Positions 18,968-27,418 of a DNA stretch of 64,000 bases are shown here, piece by piece (the first letter of the stretch is position 1; each line of letters starts with the position of its first letter). The stretch lies in assembly GCA_000803105.1 (NCBI GenBank), contig JTDA01000005.1, forward strand, positions 186,001 to 250,000, in the 5' to 3' direction. Origin of the DNA: Coprobacter secundus. Lineage in GTDB: Bacteria; Bacteroidota; Bacteroidia; Bacteroidales; Coprobacteraceae. The translations under genes were made by a program, and so were the position numbers. Under the pieces are notes generated by a model. The model was given only the letters and a program-made list of their open reading frames with translations, was not told the DNA's origin and ran no database searches.

Positions 18968-20170
18968 ATGAGTAAGATAAAATATTTATTCGCAACGTTT
19001 TTGGCCGTAGCAGCTTTTAGTAGTTGTGTAAATGATTTTGATAATGTTCCGGAAGATTTAGTAATTATACCTGAAGGAGATCCTCGGGCATGGAAAGCAA
19101 ATATGACTATTGGCGAGTTGATAGCCATGTATGATCGTATAGATAATATATATGTGTTCGGGAAGGATGATACATTAAAATTTGATCCGGATGCTGGCTA
19201 TACATATTTTACCGTAAACCAAGACCCGATGCAATATCCGGTGAAGAGTGTATCTCAGACCGATGGTCGGTTGAAAATTTCAGTGGATTATAAAGGCAAG
19301 AGTTTTATGATATGCCGGGAAACGGGCGACACTTATAAGAATTTGTTTTCTTTAACCCCTATGGAGGCTCCGGGAGATATTTATATTACCGGACGTGTAA
19401 CGACTTGTGATACGGCTTCGAATATTTATAAATATTTTATGTTGGAAGATTTGGTTGATAAGTCTGCCATTAAAGTTTCTATTGATGCCGGTAGTTTAAG
19501 CGGTATTTTCCCATTGGGGCAAGTCGTTTCGATTAAATGTAATGGCTTGATGATGGGACGTTATGCCGAAATGCCCCAGATTGGAGTTTATGGTTTTCGT
19601 AATGACCCGCCTAATGCATTCAGCCCGAAAGTTCGTTTTGAGCCGGGACGTATACCTTATTCTCTTGTACCGGAGCATTTTCAAAGAATTGGGTTGCCTG
19701 ATAAAAGTAAAGTAGTGCCTGAAGAGAAAACAATAGCAGACTTGGCCGGATTGGATTCTACTTGGTATGGACGTCTTATACTGATAAAGGATGTGCAGTT
19801 TACGGGTCGTGGAGATGGTGAAGAGCTTTTGCCGTATGACCAGATGATAACGATAGAAGAGAGTATAAAGCAGACAGGAAACACGAATAAGTACCAAAGA
19901 AATCCTATTTATGCTCCGTCGACTTATAGTGTAGATGCAGGCTACAATATAGGTTTTCCTCAATCTCGAGAGATATCGGATGGAACGGGAACAGTGAATA
20001 TAGTGACAAGTGAATATGCTCATTTTGCAAATACTCTTATTCCGCGTAAAGAAAAGAAAGGGTCGGTTATTGCAATTTTGGGCTGGTTTCATGATAAAAA
20101 CTCTTCTCAGGGTGATTATCAGTTGACAATTCGTTCTTTGGATGATTTGTCAAAGAGTTTTTATGAATAA
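18968..20170 (+). CDS. DUF5689-type surface lipoprotein
   Basis: 400 residues. The leader ends in LAVAAFSSC (lipid Cys20) followed by VNDFDNVPED. An N-terminal segment with GDPRAWKANMTIGELIAMYD leads into an OB-fold-like region (DIYITGRVTTCDTASNIYKYFMLEDL, then GIFPLGQVVSIKCNGLMMGRYAEMPQIGVYGF) typical of DUF5689, and a second similar half follows (LAGLDSTWYGRLILIKDVQF). DUF5689 proteins in Bacteroidota are often encoded beside secreted nucleases or phosphatases. OB folds often bind nucleic acid or sugars, so a surface nucleic-acid-binding role is attractive but inferred. It lies 24 bp downstream of the TonB receptor gene. Confidence 0.78.
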   Translation: MSKIKYLFATFLAVAAFSSCVNDFDNVPEDLVIIPEGDPRAWKANMTIGELIAMYDRIDNIYVFGKDDTLKFDPDAGYTYFTVNQDPMQYPVKSVSQTDGRLKISVDYKGKSFMICRETGDTYKNLFSLTPMEAPGDIYITGRVTTCDTASNIYKYFMLEDLVDKSAIKVSIDAGSLSGIFPLGQVVSIKCNGLMMGRYAEMPQIGVYGFRNDPPNAFSPKVRFEPGRIPYSLVPEHFQRIGLPDKSKVVPEEKTIADLAGLDSTWYGRLILIKDVQFTGRGDGEELLPYDQMITIEESIKQTGNTNKYQRNPIYAPSTYSVDAGYNIGFPQSREISDGTGTVNIVTSEYAHFANTLIPRKEKKGSVIAILGWFHDKNSSQGDYQLTIRSLDDLSKSFYE

Positions 20171-20203
20171 GATTTGTATACTAACCAATAAAAACAGATA
20201 ATT

Positions 20204-21676
20204 ATGAAAAAAATGAGAAAATTAGTATGGATGCTTTTGGCGGCTACCATGGTAGGTTTTGCAGCTTGCTCATCAGATGATGATGAAGATTGGGTTGAAA
20301 CTCCGGGTGGCGATGGAGGCAGTGCGACAGGTACTGTTGATGTTTGTGGCGATGCAACACCGGTTTCAGAATATACTTTTGATTTTCAGACAGGAGTAGT
20401 TGATAACGAAAATTTTAATGTCCAAGGATGGAAAAATGTAATCGTTAGTGGTACCCGCCAATTCCAGGGAAAAGAATTTGATGGTAATTTTTATATTCAG
20501 GCTACAGCTCATAATGCTACGAGTGATGTCGATTGTTGGGTAATATCTCCGGCATTGAATGTGTCTGAAGCTGCTAATAAGGTTGTTTCTTTTGATTTGG
20601 CACAGGCTTATTGGAAAGAATCTACAGAGTTCGGTGTGTATGTATTACAATGCGATAATGGTACAACTAAGGAAACAAAGTTGACCGGGTTTAATATGCC
20701 GACAGCTTCTACGACAAATTATTCATTTATTTCTTCCGGAAATATAGATTTATCGGCATATTCGGGTACCATATTTATTGGATTCCATTATAAAGGTACG
20801 GGGGGAAGCCAACAGTCTACGACATGGTGTATCGATAATTTTGTTTTTGGTAAGGATGTAACGACCGTAACGACAGTTAGTATTACATCGGCTGCTGTAA
20901 CGACTGTAACTCTTGGTAGCGAATATAACTATACAGTTAAGACAACAGTAAATAATCCTTCTGGTAATACAGAAATCTCTGCAACGGGATTACCTTCTTG
21001 GTTGACAATTCAGGATAATGGTGATGGTACAGCAGTAATTAGTGGTACAGCTCCTTCTGCAGAAGAGACTACAGGTGACATAACCATTACCGCAAAGAAT
21101 AACAATGTTTCAGATACTCAAACATTTAAAATTGAAGTGAAGGCTCCTGTACAGCCTGGGGAAAATCTATTGTTGAATGGAGATTTTGCTACTTTTACAG
21201 ATGGCGGTTTCCCAAATTGGACAAAAGGAAATAATGCATCTACCGTATGGGCTCAGTCGACTACTACAGTGCATGCTCCGAGTACGACGTCTTTGAGCCT
21301 TACTAATGTGACGGGAACAACTTATATCACTCAAACATTGAAGACAGGAATCACTGCCGGAAAGCAATATGATATTACTGTTTGGTATTATAATGTTACC
21401 GGAGGTAAGAATGACTCCGGATTGAGATTGTGGAGTTTCTTCTTGGATGCCAATAATACTTATGTATACTTACCGGAAGCTGGTAAAGATGATGCAGCGA
21501 ACGACCCTTTGCGTACTAATAACAAATATTTCCCGAATAGTATAGGCGAATGGAGTTCGTATACAACGACAGTAACTGCCCCGGAAAATGCTGTAGGATT
21601 TAAGTTTGAAATCAGAGCATATAGAAATTGTGGTGATTTCTTTATTGGAGAATGTTCCATTGCAGAGAAACAATAA
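20204..21676 (+). CDS. Surface lipoprotein with choice-of-anchor J-like, Ig-like and CBM-like domains
   Basis: 490 residues. The lipobox is VGFAAC (Cys22), followed by the acidic run SSDDDEDW that favours surface export. Residues about 45-225 look like a choice-of-anchor J/DUF5017 jelly-roll (YTFDFQTGVVDNENFNVQGWKN, DCWVISPALNVSEAANKVVSFDL, CIDNFVFG). Residues about 235-325 form an Ig/cadherin-like module (LPSWLTIQDNGDGTAVISGTAPS). Residues about 330-490 resemble a CBM4/9-like carbohydrate- or ligand-binding module (NLLLNGDFATFTDGGFPNW through FFIGECSIAEK). No catalytic residues were seen. It ends the receptor operon, with a strong terminator directly after it. Confidence 0.75.
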   Translation: MKKMRKLVWMLLAATMVGFAACSSDDDEDWVETPGGDGGSATGTVDVCGDATPVSEYTFDFQTGVVDNENFNVQGWKNVIVSGTRQFQGKEFDGNFYIQATAHNATSDVDCWVISPALNVSEAANKVVSFDLAQAYWKESTEFGVYVLQCDNGTTKETKLTGFNMPTASTTNYSFISSGNIDLSAYSGTIFIGFHYKGTGGSQQSTTWCIDNFVFGKDVTTVTTVSITSAAVTTVTLGSEYNYTVKTTVNNPSGNTEISATGLPSWLTIQDNGDGTAVISGTAPSAEETTGDITITAKNNNVSDTQTFKIEVKAPVQPGENLLLNGDFATFTDGGFPNWTKGNNASTVWAQSTTTVHAPSTTSLSLTNVTGTTYITQTLKTGITAGKQYDITVWYYNVTGGKNDSGLRLWSFFLDANNTYVYLPEAGKDDAANDPLRTNNKYFPNSIGEWSSYTTTVTAPENAVGFKFEIRAYRNCGDFFIGECSIAEKQ

Positions 21677-21694
21677 GAGACAGATTTTTGTTTA

Positions 21695-21746
21695 AAAAAT
21701 AAATAAAGGGCTTTCTGCATTTGCAGAAAGCCCTTTATTTATTTTT
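21695..21746. terminator. Strong bidirectional intrinsic terminator after the receptor operon
   Basis: A perfect 25 bp stem with a 2-base loop (arms 21695-21719 and 21722-21746). The G+C core AAAGGGCTTTCTGCA is flanked by A- and T-rich ends on both sides, so it can stop transcription either way. It separates the receptor operon from the endonuclease I gene. Confidence 0.88.
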
Positions 21747-21805
21747 CATAACAGAAAAATATGTAAAAGCATAAGATAGACAGTAAAAGAGATTCGAATA
21801 TTTAG

Positions 21806-21813
21806 TATCTTTA
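21806..21813 (+). promoter_or_regulatory. -7-like element for the endonuclease I gene
   Basis: TATCTTTA matches TAnnTTTG except for the last base. It lies 31 bp upstream of the ATG at 21844 and downstream of a strong terminator, so a separate promoter is needed here. Confidence 0.4.
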
Positions 21814-21843
21814 TGCCCTATTAATAAATTAAAATCCGCATTT

Positions 21844-23211
21844 ATGACCGGAAAGCGTATTCATCTTACCTTTTTATCTTTGTTTATTGTTTCACTTTTA
21901 TTTGCAGATATACCTGTAGGGTATTATACAAATGCAAGTGGAAAATCGGGAGCTGAGTTGAAGACTTCCCTTTACCAAATACTGAAGGAACATAAGCGAA
22001 TTCCTTACGGATCGGCCTATGGTTCTACGTGGACGGTTTTTAGAAAAAGTGATGTTTATCCTTCTGGGATAACAGGGCACCCTGAGGGTTCTATTTGGGA
22101 TATGTATTCTGACATTGTCCGTTATTTCCCGAGCGGACAATCCGGCTCGAACCGAGAAATGAACATCGAGCACAGTGCTCCTAAAAGTTGGTGGGGAGAT
22201 TCTCAGTCCCCATTCAAAAAAGATGCATCTTACGATTTGCATCATTTGGTTCCTTCTGACGCCAGTGCCAATTCAGCAAAATCGAATTACCCTTTGGGTG
22301 AAATAACAGGTTCGGTCTCTTTTAGCAATGGAGTTTCTACAGTAGGCATTGCTACTATTGGAGTAACAACTACTCGGGCTTTTGAGCCGGCTGATGAGTA
22401 TAAAGGTGATTTTGCTCGGATGTATTTGTATCTGGTTACTTGTTATCAGGATTATACTTGGTCGGTGACTTCCATGTTTGCCAGTAATACATATCCTACA
22501 TTGACGGACTATGGAAAAAGTTTGTTGTTGAAATGGCATCGTCAAGACCCAGTTAGTCAAAAAGAAAAAAATAGGAATGAAGCTGTATATTCATTCCAGT
22601 ATAATCGAAATCCCTTTATTGATTATCCGGATTTGGTTGAATATATATGGGGAGACCATTATGGAGAAATATTTTATTTTGGTGCAGGCATCAGTACACC
22701 TATCGATGGGGAATTATATGTTGCTCCTGTTGCTTATTTAGGCCAGTCCAGAGAGCTGCCATTAATGGTGAAAGGAGGGTTGATATCGTCTGCCGTAGAT
22801 GTTTCGATAGAGGGAAATTCTTGCTTTAAATTGCCGACAACGTCTTTGTCTTCAGATGAAGTAAATAGGGGAGTTCGTTATGTGGTAACGTATGCGCCTT
22901 CTTCTATTGGAATTCATAGTGCACTATTGACTTTCTCTGGAAGTAACTTTAATAAAGTAACAATTCCGGTGAAAGGTGTGTGTGCTCCTGCTTCAATAGA
23001 AAGAATATATCCGGTCGGTCTGAAGTCTGTCTATTCAGTTTCTGATTCTTCGGTTTCTCTGCTTCTTAATGTTGTGGATGCTGGAGTGACGTGGAGTGGT
23101 GATGGTGTAAGTGGAAATACTTTTAGCCCTTCTGAAGCAGGTAAAGGTACTCATGTCATAAGATGGAAATCTGCATCGAATAGTGGGAATATACGTATTA
23201 TCGTTAAATAA
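21844..23211 (+). CDS. Secreted endonuclease I (EndA) family nuclease
   Basis: 455 residues with a short signal peptide ending near LLFA. The endonuclease I signature is clear: NIEHSAPKSWW with His110 as the likely catalytic base, and DLHHLVPSDASANSAKSNYPLGE (residues 131-153) carrying the metal-ligand Asn residues (Asn143 and Asn148). Residues about 25-265 form the catalytic domain, preceded by YQILKEHKRIPYGSAY. The C-terminal 190 residues are two beta-sandwich modules without known catalytic residues. The family cleaves DNA and often RNA without sequence specificity, outside the cell. It lies 9 bp upstream of an Ig-like lipoprotein gene and close to the TonB receptor operon, supporting extracellular nucleic-acid digestion. 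Confidence 0.92.
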   Translation: MTGKRIHLTFLSLFIVSLLFADIPVGYYTNASGKSGAELKTSLYQILKEHKRIPYGSAYGSTWTVFRKSDVYPSGITGHPEGSIWDMYSDIVRYFPSGQSGSNREMNIEHSAPKSWWGDSQSPFKKDASYDLHHLVPSDASANSAKSNYPLGEITGSVSFSNGVSTVGIATIGVTTTRAFEPADEYKGDFARMYLYLVTCYQDYTWSVTSMFASNTYPTLTDYGKSLLLKWHRQDPVSQKEKNRNEAVYSFQYNRNPFIDYPDLVEYIWGDHYGEIFYFGAGISTPIDGELYVAPVAYLGQSRELPLMVKGGLISSAVDVSIEGNSCFKLPTTSLSSDEVNRGVRYVVTYAPSSIGIHSALLTFSGSNFNKVTIPVKGVCAPASIERIYPVGLKSVYSVSDSSVSLLLNVVDAGVTWSGDGVSGNTFSPSEAGKGTHVIRWKSASNSGNIRIIVK

Positions 23212-23219
23212 AGTAAATT

Positions 23220-23930
23220 ATGAAATATATAAGCGTGACATATAAAATAGGAATACTTGTATCTTTGCTTTTCTGGGTAGGATGTAAGGAAGATAATAAA
23301 ACTTATGCACCTATACAATTGAATTTTTCAAGAGTGGATGTAAAAGTCGGAGTAACTGCATTATTACAAGTTTCGGGGAGTGAAAATTTTACTACGGAGT
23401 TATCAAATGACCGGATTGTTGCTCTATCTGTAAGCAATGGAGTAGTGCATATAACAGGTATAAAGGTAGGTAGTACGACATTGACTGTTACAGGGGAAGG
23501 GGGAGATCAACAAACATGTACAATTACAGTTGTAGAAAATGCGCAATTGGAAACTGATTTTATAAAAGATGAGACTTCCCGTATTGAAGGCTGGAGAGAT
23601 GTCTCCATAAAAATGGATGCTCAAGAAGGAGGAGTATTTTCTATGCAGAAAGATGTCAATGCTTTAGGTGTATCTGCTTTGGGAAGTGTCACCTATGATT
23701 ATTCTTGGGTAGATGATGAAGATTCATTTTTCAGGGCAAGTGCTTTAGGGACATTTACCTCTTCGGGAATTTTGGATGATGGTCTGGTCGTTTATAAAGA
23801 GTCCGGTCAGGATATCCAGTATCTTATTTCAGAAAAAGTAGAAATAAAGCAAATAAAGAACGGCAAAGTCTGGTTAGTATTTCAATTTCCTGGTCGGAGG
23901 GATATTCGTATCGTGACAGATGCTTTTTAA
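23220..23930 (+). CDS. Lipoprotein with bacterial Ig-like (BIG2-type) domain
   Basis: 236 residues. The leader ends in LLFWVGC (Cys22) followed by KEDNKTYAP. Residues about 30-105 form a BIG2-like domain (VDVKVGVTALLQVSGSENFTTELSNDRIVALS, HITGIKVGSTTLTVTG). The C-terminal half is beta-rich and unrecognised. It starts 8 bp after the endonuclease stop codon, so translational coupling is likely, and it probably holds or presents the nuclease or its products at the surface. That role is inferred from position only. Confidence 0.72.
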   Translation: MKYISVTYKIGILVSLLFWVGCKEDNKTYAPIQLNFSRVDVKVGVTALLQVSGSENFTTELSNDRIVALSVSNGVVHITGIKVGSTTLTVTGEGGDQQTCTITVVENAQLETDFIKDETSRIEGWRDVSIKMDAQEGGVFSMQKDVNALGVSALGSVTYDYSWVDDEDSFFRASALGTFTSSGILDDGLVVYKESGQDIQYLISEKVEIKQIKNGKVWLVFQFPGRRDIRIVTDAF

Positions 23931-23935
23931 TTGGG

Positions 23936-23979
23936 AAGAGAAGAAGATAAGGGAAATGAGAGGCTTGTCTTCTTCTCTT
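23936..23979. terminator. Bidirectional terminator between converging genes
   Basis: A 16 bp stem with one wobble (arms 23936-23951 and 23964-23979), a 12-base loop and flanking A/T tracts. It lies between the Ig-like lipoprotein gene (plus) and the CYTH gene (minus), serving both. Confidence 0.8.
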
Positions 23980-23991
23980 TTTCAGTCCGGG

Positions 23992-24459
23992 TTATTTCCA
24001 TTCTTTGTATGGATGTTTGACTAAATTGGAATTGTAATATTGGGTATCGCCTGTAACTTCTTTCCCTATCCAATCGGGGAGGATTATAGGATAATTTTCT
24101 TCAGGTAGTTCAACTTCAGCGATAACAAGACCTGTATTGTCACCCAAAAATTCATCAATTTCCCACGTTAAGTCATCTATTTTACAAGTATAGCGGAATT
24201 TTTCTATAATAGGATGTATACACAATGTGTCAATGAGTTCATTAGCCTCGTTTACTGGAATTTGATATTCGTATTCTAATCGGGTTGCACCTTTATTTTT
24301 GCCTTTTATCGTTATGAATCCTTTCTCTTCTACTATACGTATTCGTACGACTCGTTCTTCTGATGTAGACAGGTAACCTTGTTTGTAATACTTCTTACTC
24401 GAACAACTTCGGTAATTATCTGTTTTAATTAAATACTTGCGTTCTATTTCTTTACCCAT
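23992..24459 (-). CDS. CYTH-domain protein (triphosphate tunnel metalloenzyme family)
   Basis: 155 residues, cytoplasmic. The defining EIERKYL motif is at residues 4-10. Alternating charged strands follow (RVVRIRIVEEKGFITIKGKN, ATRLEYEYQIP), then LTWEIDEFLGDNTGLVIAEVELP. These line an eight-stranded tunnel that binds triphosphate and divalent metal. Bacterial stand-alone members of this size are usually inorganic triphosphatases; a class IV adenylate cyclase role is less likely but cannot be excluded. It is a single gene with a TATCTTTA element at 24503-24510. Confidence 0.9.
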   Translation of the reverse strand: MGKEIERKYLIKTDNYRSCSSKKYYKQGYLSTSEERVVRIRIVEEKGFITIKGKNKGATRLEYEYQIPVNEANELIDTLCIHPIIEKFRYTCKIDDLTWEIDEFLGDNTGLVIAEVELPEENYPIILPDWIGKEVTGDTQYYNSNLVKHPYKEWK

Positions 24460-24618
24460 TGTGATGAAATGTGCTGTTGCTTTAACTTATTTTGATTTTT
24501 TGTAAAGATAGAGTGGAATATTTAGTTTATAAAATGAAATCTGGGGAATGAGAAATTAAACTATGTTAAACTGAATTGGCGAAAACTTTTTTAGTTAGAA
24601 TAGTTTTAATATTTTCTC

Positions 24619-24626
24619 TACATTTG
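24619..24626 (+). promoter_or_regulatory. -7 promoter element for the DUF5686 gene
   Basis: TACATTTG is an exact TAnnTTTG match, 31 bp upstream of the ATG at 24657. Confidence 0.5.
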
Positions 24627-24656
24627 CGGAGCTGAAAAAATATTGAAAATATCTTT

Positions 24657-27197
24657 ATGACCAAAAATATAAAAATTGCATTATATATAGTCATTGTGTG
24701 TTTATTATTGCCTGTGAAGGTGTATGCACAACAAACTACAGTTGTGACAGGGATTGTGACAGATTCGTTGACTCATGAGCCTTTGTCGTATGTCTCTGTT
24801 TTTTTGAAGGGTACCCAAGTAGGAGGAATGACTGATGAAAACGGTAAATATTCTTTGCGTACGACAGGCAACTGCACAGAGGTTGTATTTTCGTCTTTGG
24901 GATATGTAGAAAAATCGGTTCCGGTACGTAAAGGAATTACTAACCATATAGATGTTGCTTTGCTATCGGCATCTTATACTGTTAAGGAAGTAGTAATTAC
25001 CCCAGGAAAGGAAAAGTATAGAAGGAAAGGTAATCCGGCGGTGGAATTTGTGAAGAAAATGATTGCTCATAGAGATGATTATAGTCCTAAAAACCAGGAT
25101 TTTTATCAATATGATGAATATGAAAAATTAACATTGGCATTAAATGATTTTTCGGAGGAGCAGAAAAAAAAGTGGCTATTTAAGAAATTTCAGTTTATAT
25201 TCGATTATGTGGATACGTCGGAGGTATCAGGCAAACCAATATTGACTGTGTCCATTAAAGAAAAAGTTGCGAAAAATTATTACAGAAAAGATCCTCATAC
25301 AGAGAAGAAATTTGTAACCGGAATAAAAAGAGCTGGAATCGATGAAATGTTTAATCAAGAAAGTCTTCAACAGTTCTATGATGAGGTCTTTAAAGAGGTA
25401 GATATTTATAATAATGATGTAAATATCATGTTAAATCGATTTGTAAGTCCATTATCTAATATAGGACCGTCTTTCTATAAATATTATTTGTTGGATACAT
25501 TGGATGTTAATGGAGAAAAATGTGTTGATTTGGGTTTTGTTCCATTTAATTCCGAGTCGTTTGGGTTTACCGGGCATCTGTATGTTACACTTGATTCTAC
25601 CTATTTTGTAAAGAAAATAAAATTAAATGTGCCGAAAGACATAAATTTGAATTATGTAAGTAATATGGCCATTAATCAGGAATATAGTCGTGCGAAAGAT
25701 GGAACCCGTATTAAAGAGAAAGACGATATGATTGTAGAATTCCAGTTAGTTCCTGGAACACAAGGTCTGTATGCCCGAAGGTTGACAAGTTATAATAATT
25801 ATGAATTTTCGCCACCGGAAGATATGTCTCTTTTTTCGAAAGAGGGGAATGTTATTGTTGAAGATGACGCAGAAGTGAAGCCCGATGCCTACTGGGCTGA
25901 TAATCGGCAAATTCCTATTAAATCAAAAGAGAATGCCGTAGATAAATTGTTGGTTAAATTGAGGTCTGTTCCGGTTTTCTATTATACGGAAAAGATTATA
26001 TCAATTTTGGTTTCAGGATATATCGAGACGGCAAAGGATAGTAAATTCGATATAGGACCGATGAATACGACTATTAGTGGAAATGGTGTCGAAGGTGCCC
26101 GTTTCAGGGTAGGTGGATTGACGACGGCCAACCTTAGTCCGAACTGGTTTACACGAGGATATGTAGCTTATGGTACCAGAGATAAAAAATTTAAGTATTC
26201 AGCGGAAGTAGAATATTCTTTCAATAAGAAAAAATATCATGCTCGGGAATTTCCTATACATTCTCTGAAAGTATCGCATACTTATGATTTGAATCAATTG
26301 GGACAACATTATCTTTATACGAATAAGGATAATATCTTTCTATCTTTGAAGCGTATGAAGGATGATAGGAGTGTATATGAGAGAAAATCGGAAATAAACT
26401 ATTTGAGAGAACATGAAAGTGGTTTTTCATATGGATTGAATGCTCGTTATATGACGGAGTATGCGACTGCTTCACCGCAAGTGGAGTTTATATTGCAGAA
26501 TGGAACTCGATTGAGACAATATTCTCAAGCTGAAGCTGAAATAAAGTTGCGTTACGCACCGAATGAGAAATTTTATCAAACTAAGACGACACGTTATCCT
26601 ATTACAAAAGATGCTCCTATATTTACTCTGAGCCATACGGTTGGTATTAAAGGTATATTTGATAGCAAGTATAATGTAAACCATACGGAATTGGGCATAC
26701 AGAAGCGTTTTTGGTTTTCTGCTTTTGGATATACCGATATTTTAATTAAGGCTGGAAAAGTTTGGGATAAAGCTCCTTATCCTATGTTGATAATTCCGAA
26801 TGCAAATTTGTCATATACGATTCGAGAAGAGTCGTATGAACTGATGAATCCTATGGAATTTATTAATGATGAGTATGTTTCTTGGGACCTTACTTATTGG
26901 GCTAACGGTGCTCTGCTGAATCGTATACCTTTGATTAAATATTTGAAATTGAGAGAAGTAGTTGCTTTTAGAGGGCTGTACGGAAATTTGACGAAAAAGA
27001 ACAATCCTGAGAATAGTATATTTATATTTCCTAAAGAAACTCAATTGATGAGTAAGATGCCTTATATGGAAGCAAGTGTCGGATTGGATAATATTTTTAC
27101 AGTTTTACGCATTGATTATGTATGGAGATTGACTTATCGGAATTTACCTAATATAAGTAAAAGTGGAGTTCGTATAGCTTTGCATTTTAATTTTTAG
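24657..27197 (+). CDS. DUF5686 outer-membrane protein with carboxypeptidase-like regulatory domain
   Basis: 846 residues. The signal peptide ends at VYAQ (about residue 25). Residues about 28-110 form a CarboxypepD_reg-like beta-sandwich (VTGIVTDSLTHEPLSYVSVFLKGTQVGGMTDENGKYSL). The rest is the DUF5686 core (YRRKGNPAVEFVKKMIAHRDDY, NQDFYQYDEYEKL, GLYARRLTSYNNYEF) followed by a beta-barrel-like C-terminal half ending in GVRIALHFNF, whose terminal Phe is typical of outer-membrane barrels. It is widespread in Bacteroidota and of unknown function. No TonB plug is present, so it is not a receptor of the SusC class. It is a single gene. Confidence 0.82.
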   Translation: MTKNIKIALYIVIVCLLLPVKVYAQQTTVVTGIVTDSLTHEPLSYVSVFLKGTQVGGMTDENGKYSLRTTGNCTEVVFSSLGYVEKSVPVRKGITNHIDVALLSASYTVKEVVITPGKEKYRRKGNPAVEFVKKMIAHRDDYSPKNQDFYQYDEYEKLTLALNDFSEEQKKKWLFKKFQFIFDYVDTSEVSGKPILTVSIKEKVAKNYYRKDPHTEKKFVTGIKRAGIDEMFNQESLQQFYDEVFKEVDIYNNDVNIMLNRFVSPLSNIGPSFYKYYLLDTLDVNGEKCVDLGFVPFNSESFGFTGHLYVTLDSTYFVKKIKLNVPKDINLNYVSNMAINQEYSRAKDGTRIKEKDDMIVEFQLVPGTQGLYARRLTSYNNYEFSPPEDMSLFSKEGNVIVEDDAEVKPDAYWADNRQIPIKSKENAVDKLLVKLRSVPVFYYTEKIISILVSGYIETAKDSKFDIGPMNTTISGNGVEGARFRVGGLTTANLSPNWFTRGYVAYGTRDKKFKYSAEVEYSFNKKKYHAREFPIHSLKVSHTYDLNQLGQHYLYTNKDNIFLSLKRMKDDRSVYERKSEINYLREHESGFSYGLNARYMTEYATASPQVEFILQNGTRLRQYSQAEAEIKLRYAPNEKFYQTKTTRYPITKDAPIFTLSHTVGIKGIFDSKYNVNHTELGIQKRFWFSAFGYTDILIKAGKVWDKAPYPMLIIPNANLSYTIREESYELMNPMEFINDEYVSWDLTYWANGALLNRIPLIKYLKLREVVAFRGLYGNLTKKNNPENSIFIFPKETQLMSKMPYMEASVGLDNIFTVLRIDYVWRLTYRNLPNISKSGVRIALHFNF

Positions 27198-27373
27198 AAT
27201 ATTGTAGAGGCCTATAGAAATTTTTTAGATATATTATTTCAGAAAAGATTTATAATCTACATTTTTATCTTTAATCAGAAAAATTTGATATAGATTTTGA
27301 AAGTTAAGTCGTTTTATCTATAATTAAATATGTGAAATAAATGTAAAAGGAACACTTTAGTAAGAATTCTTTT

Positions 27374-27381
27374 TATATTTG
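27374..27381 (+). promoter_or_regulatory. -7 promoter element for the beta-galactosidase gene
   Basis: TATATTTG is an exact TAnnTTTG match, 38 bp upstream of the preferred ATG at 27419. Confidence 0.5.
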
Positions 27382-27418
27382 TATCGATATTATGATAACA
27401 CACAATAATACCATTAAA

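Noticed and set aside
19496..20092. 198-codon minus-strand frame opposite the DUF5689 gene
   Set aside because: Shadow of a gene with clear lipobox and family features; composition and lack of motifs argue against coding.
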